IMG/VR virus record: IMGVR_UViG_3300006917_000157
Span: 1 to 23,561 of that record
Strand: one strand, 5' to 3'
DNA: 23,561 bases
Source of the DNA: a virus
Under the pieces are notes generated by a model that saw only the letters and a list, made by a program, of their open reading frames with translations, was not told where the DNA came from and did no database searches. The translations under genes were made by a program, and so were the position numbers. Shown piece by piece: positions 23,534 through 23,561 of this stretch; within the stretch, counting starts at the first letter, position 1; every line of letters starts with the position of its first letter.

Positions 23534-23561
23534 AAATGCCTCTTAAACAAGAGTAAACCCA
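23534..23561 (-). other. Leader of the 105-aa gene and probable tail of an upstream gene
   Basis: The last 28 bases hold the ribosome binding site AAGAGG (23539-23544) and a TAA (23543-23545). The TAA could be the stop of an upstream gene reading G-F-T-L-V at its end. Too little sequence is present to identify that gene. Confidence 0.3.

Overview
This window is the structural (late) region of a short-tailed, T7-like dsDNA phage (podovirus morphology). Every convincing gene lies on the minus strand, so transcription runs from high to low coordinates. Genes are tightly packed, mostly with 1-4 nt overlaps of the ATGA or TAATG type. No integrase, terminase, polymerase, tRNA, CRISPR or IS element is visible. 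The GH24 endolysin, T7-type tail tube, T7-type ejection proteins and T7-type tail-fibre anchor point to a Gram-negative host. The host itself cannot be named from this sequence.

In transcription order the layout is as follows. (1) 23.5-21.5 kb: a small conserved protein, then the head-tail connector (portal). (2) 21.5-19.7 kb: a lysis and membrane block with three consecutive small single-membrane-span/coiled-coil proteins, a 3TM-type holin, a GH24 lysozyme and a small Cys/His protein that overlaps the lysozyme gene by 109 nt. One of the membrane proteins is only 51 aa. (3) 19.7-18.2 kb: a calcineurin-like metallophosphoesterase with an HTH-like N-terminus, a Cys-rich 67-aa protein and a Bbp19-like protein. 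(4) 18.2-15.5 kb: scaffold, a 223-nt non-coding leader, major capsid protein, a probable cement protein and a small conserved protein. (5) 15.5-11.9 kb: T7 gp11-like and gp12-like tail tube proteins. (6) 11.9-1.9 kb: ejection-protein module with a GNAT-like protein (gp13 position), a gp14-like protein, a gp15-like protein and a 2332-aa gp16-position giant that carries a RadC/JAMM-type domain. (7) 1.9-0 kb: a short T7-type tail-fibre anchor, then a separate tailspike that runs off the left edge.

The head order (portal ... Bbp19-like, scaffold, capsid, cement) resembles the Bordetella phage BPP-1 head module, while the tail and ejection genes follow T7 order. The features most worth checking are: the capsid-cement pair lies between two terminator-like hairpins and behind its own leader; the giant ejection protein has a perfect JAMM metal-binding signature but apparently no canonical glutamate; the lysis block sits between portal and scaffold with an excess of small membrane proteins; and the lysozyme gene has a long out-of-frame overlap.
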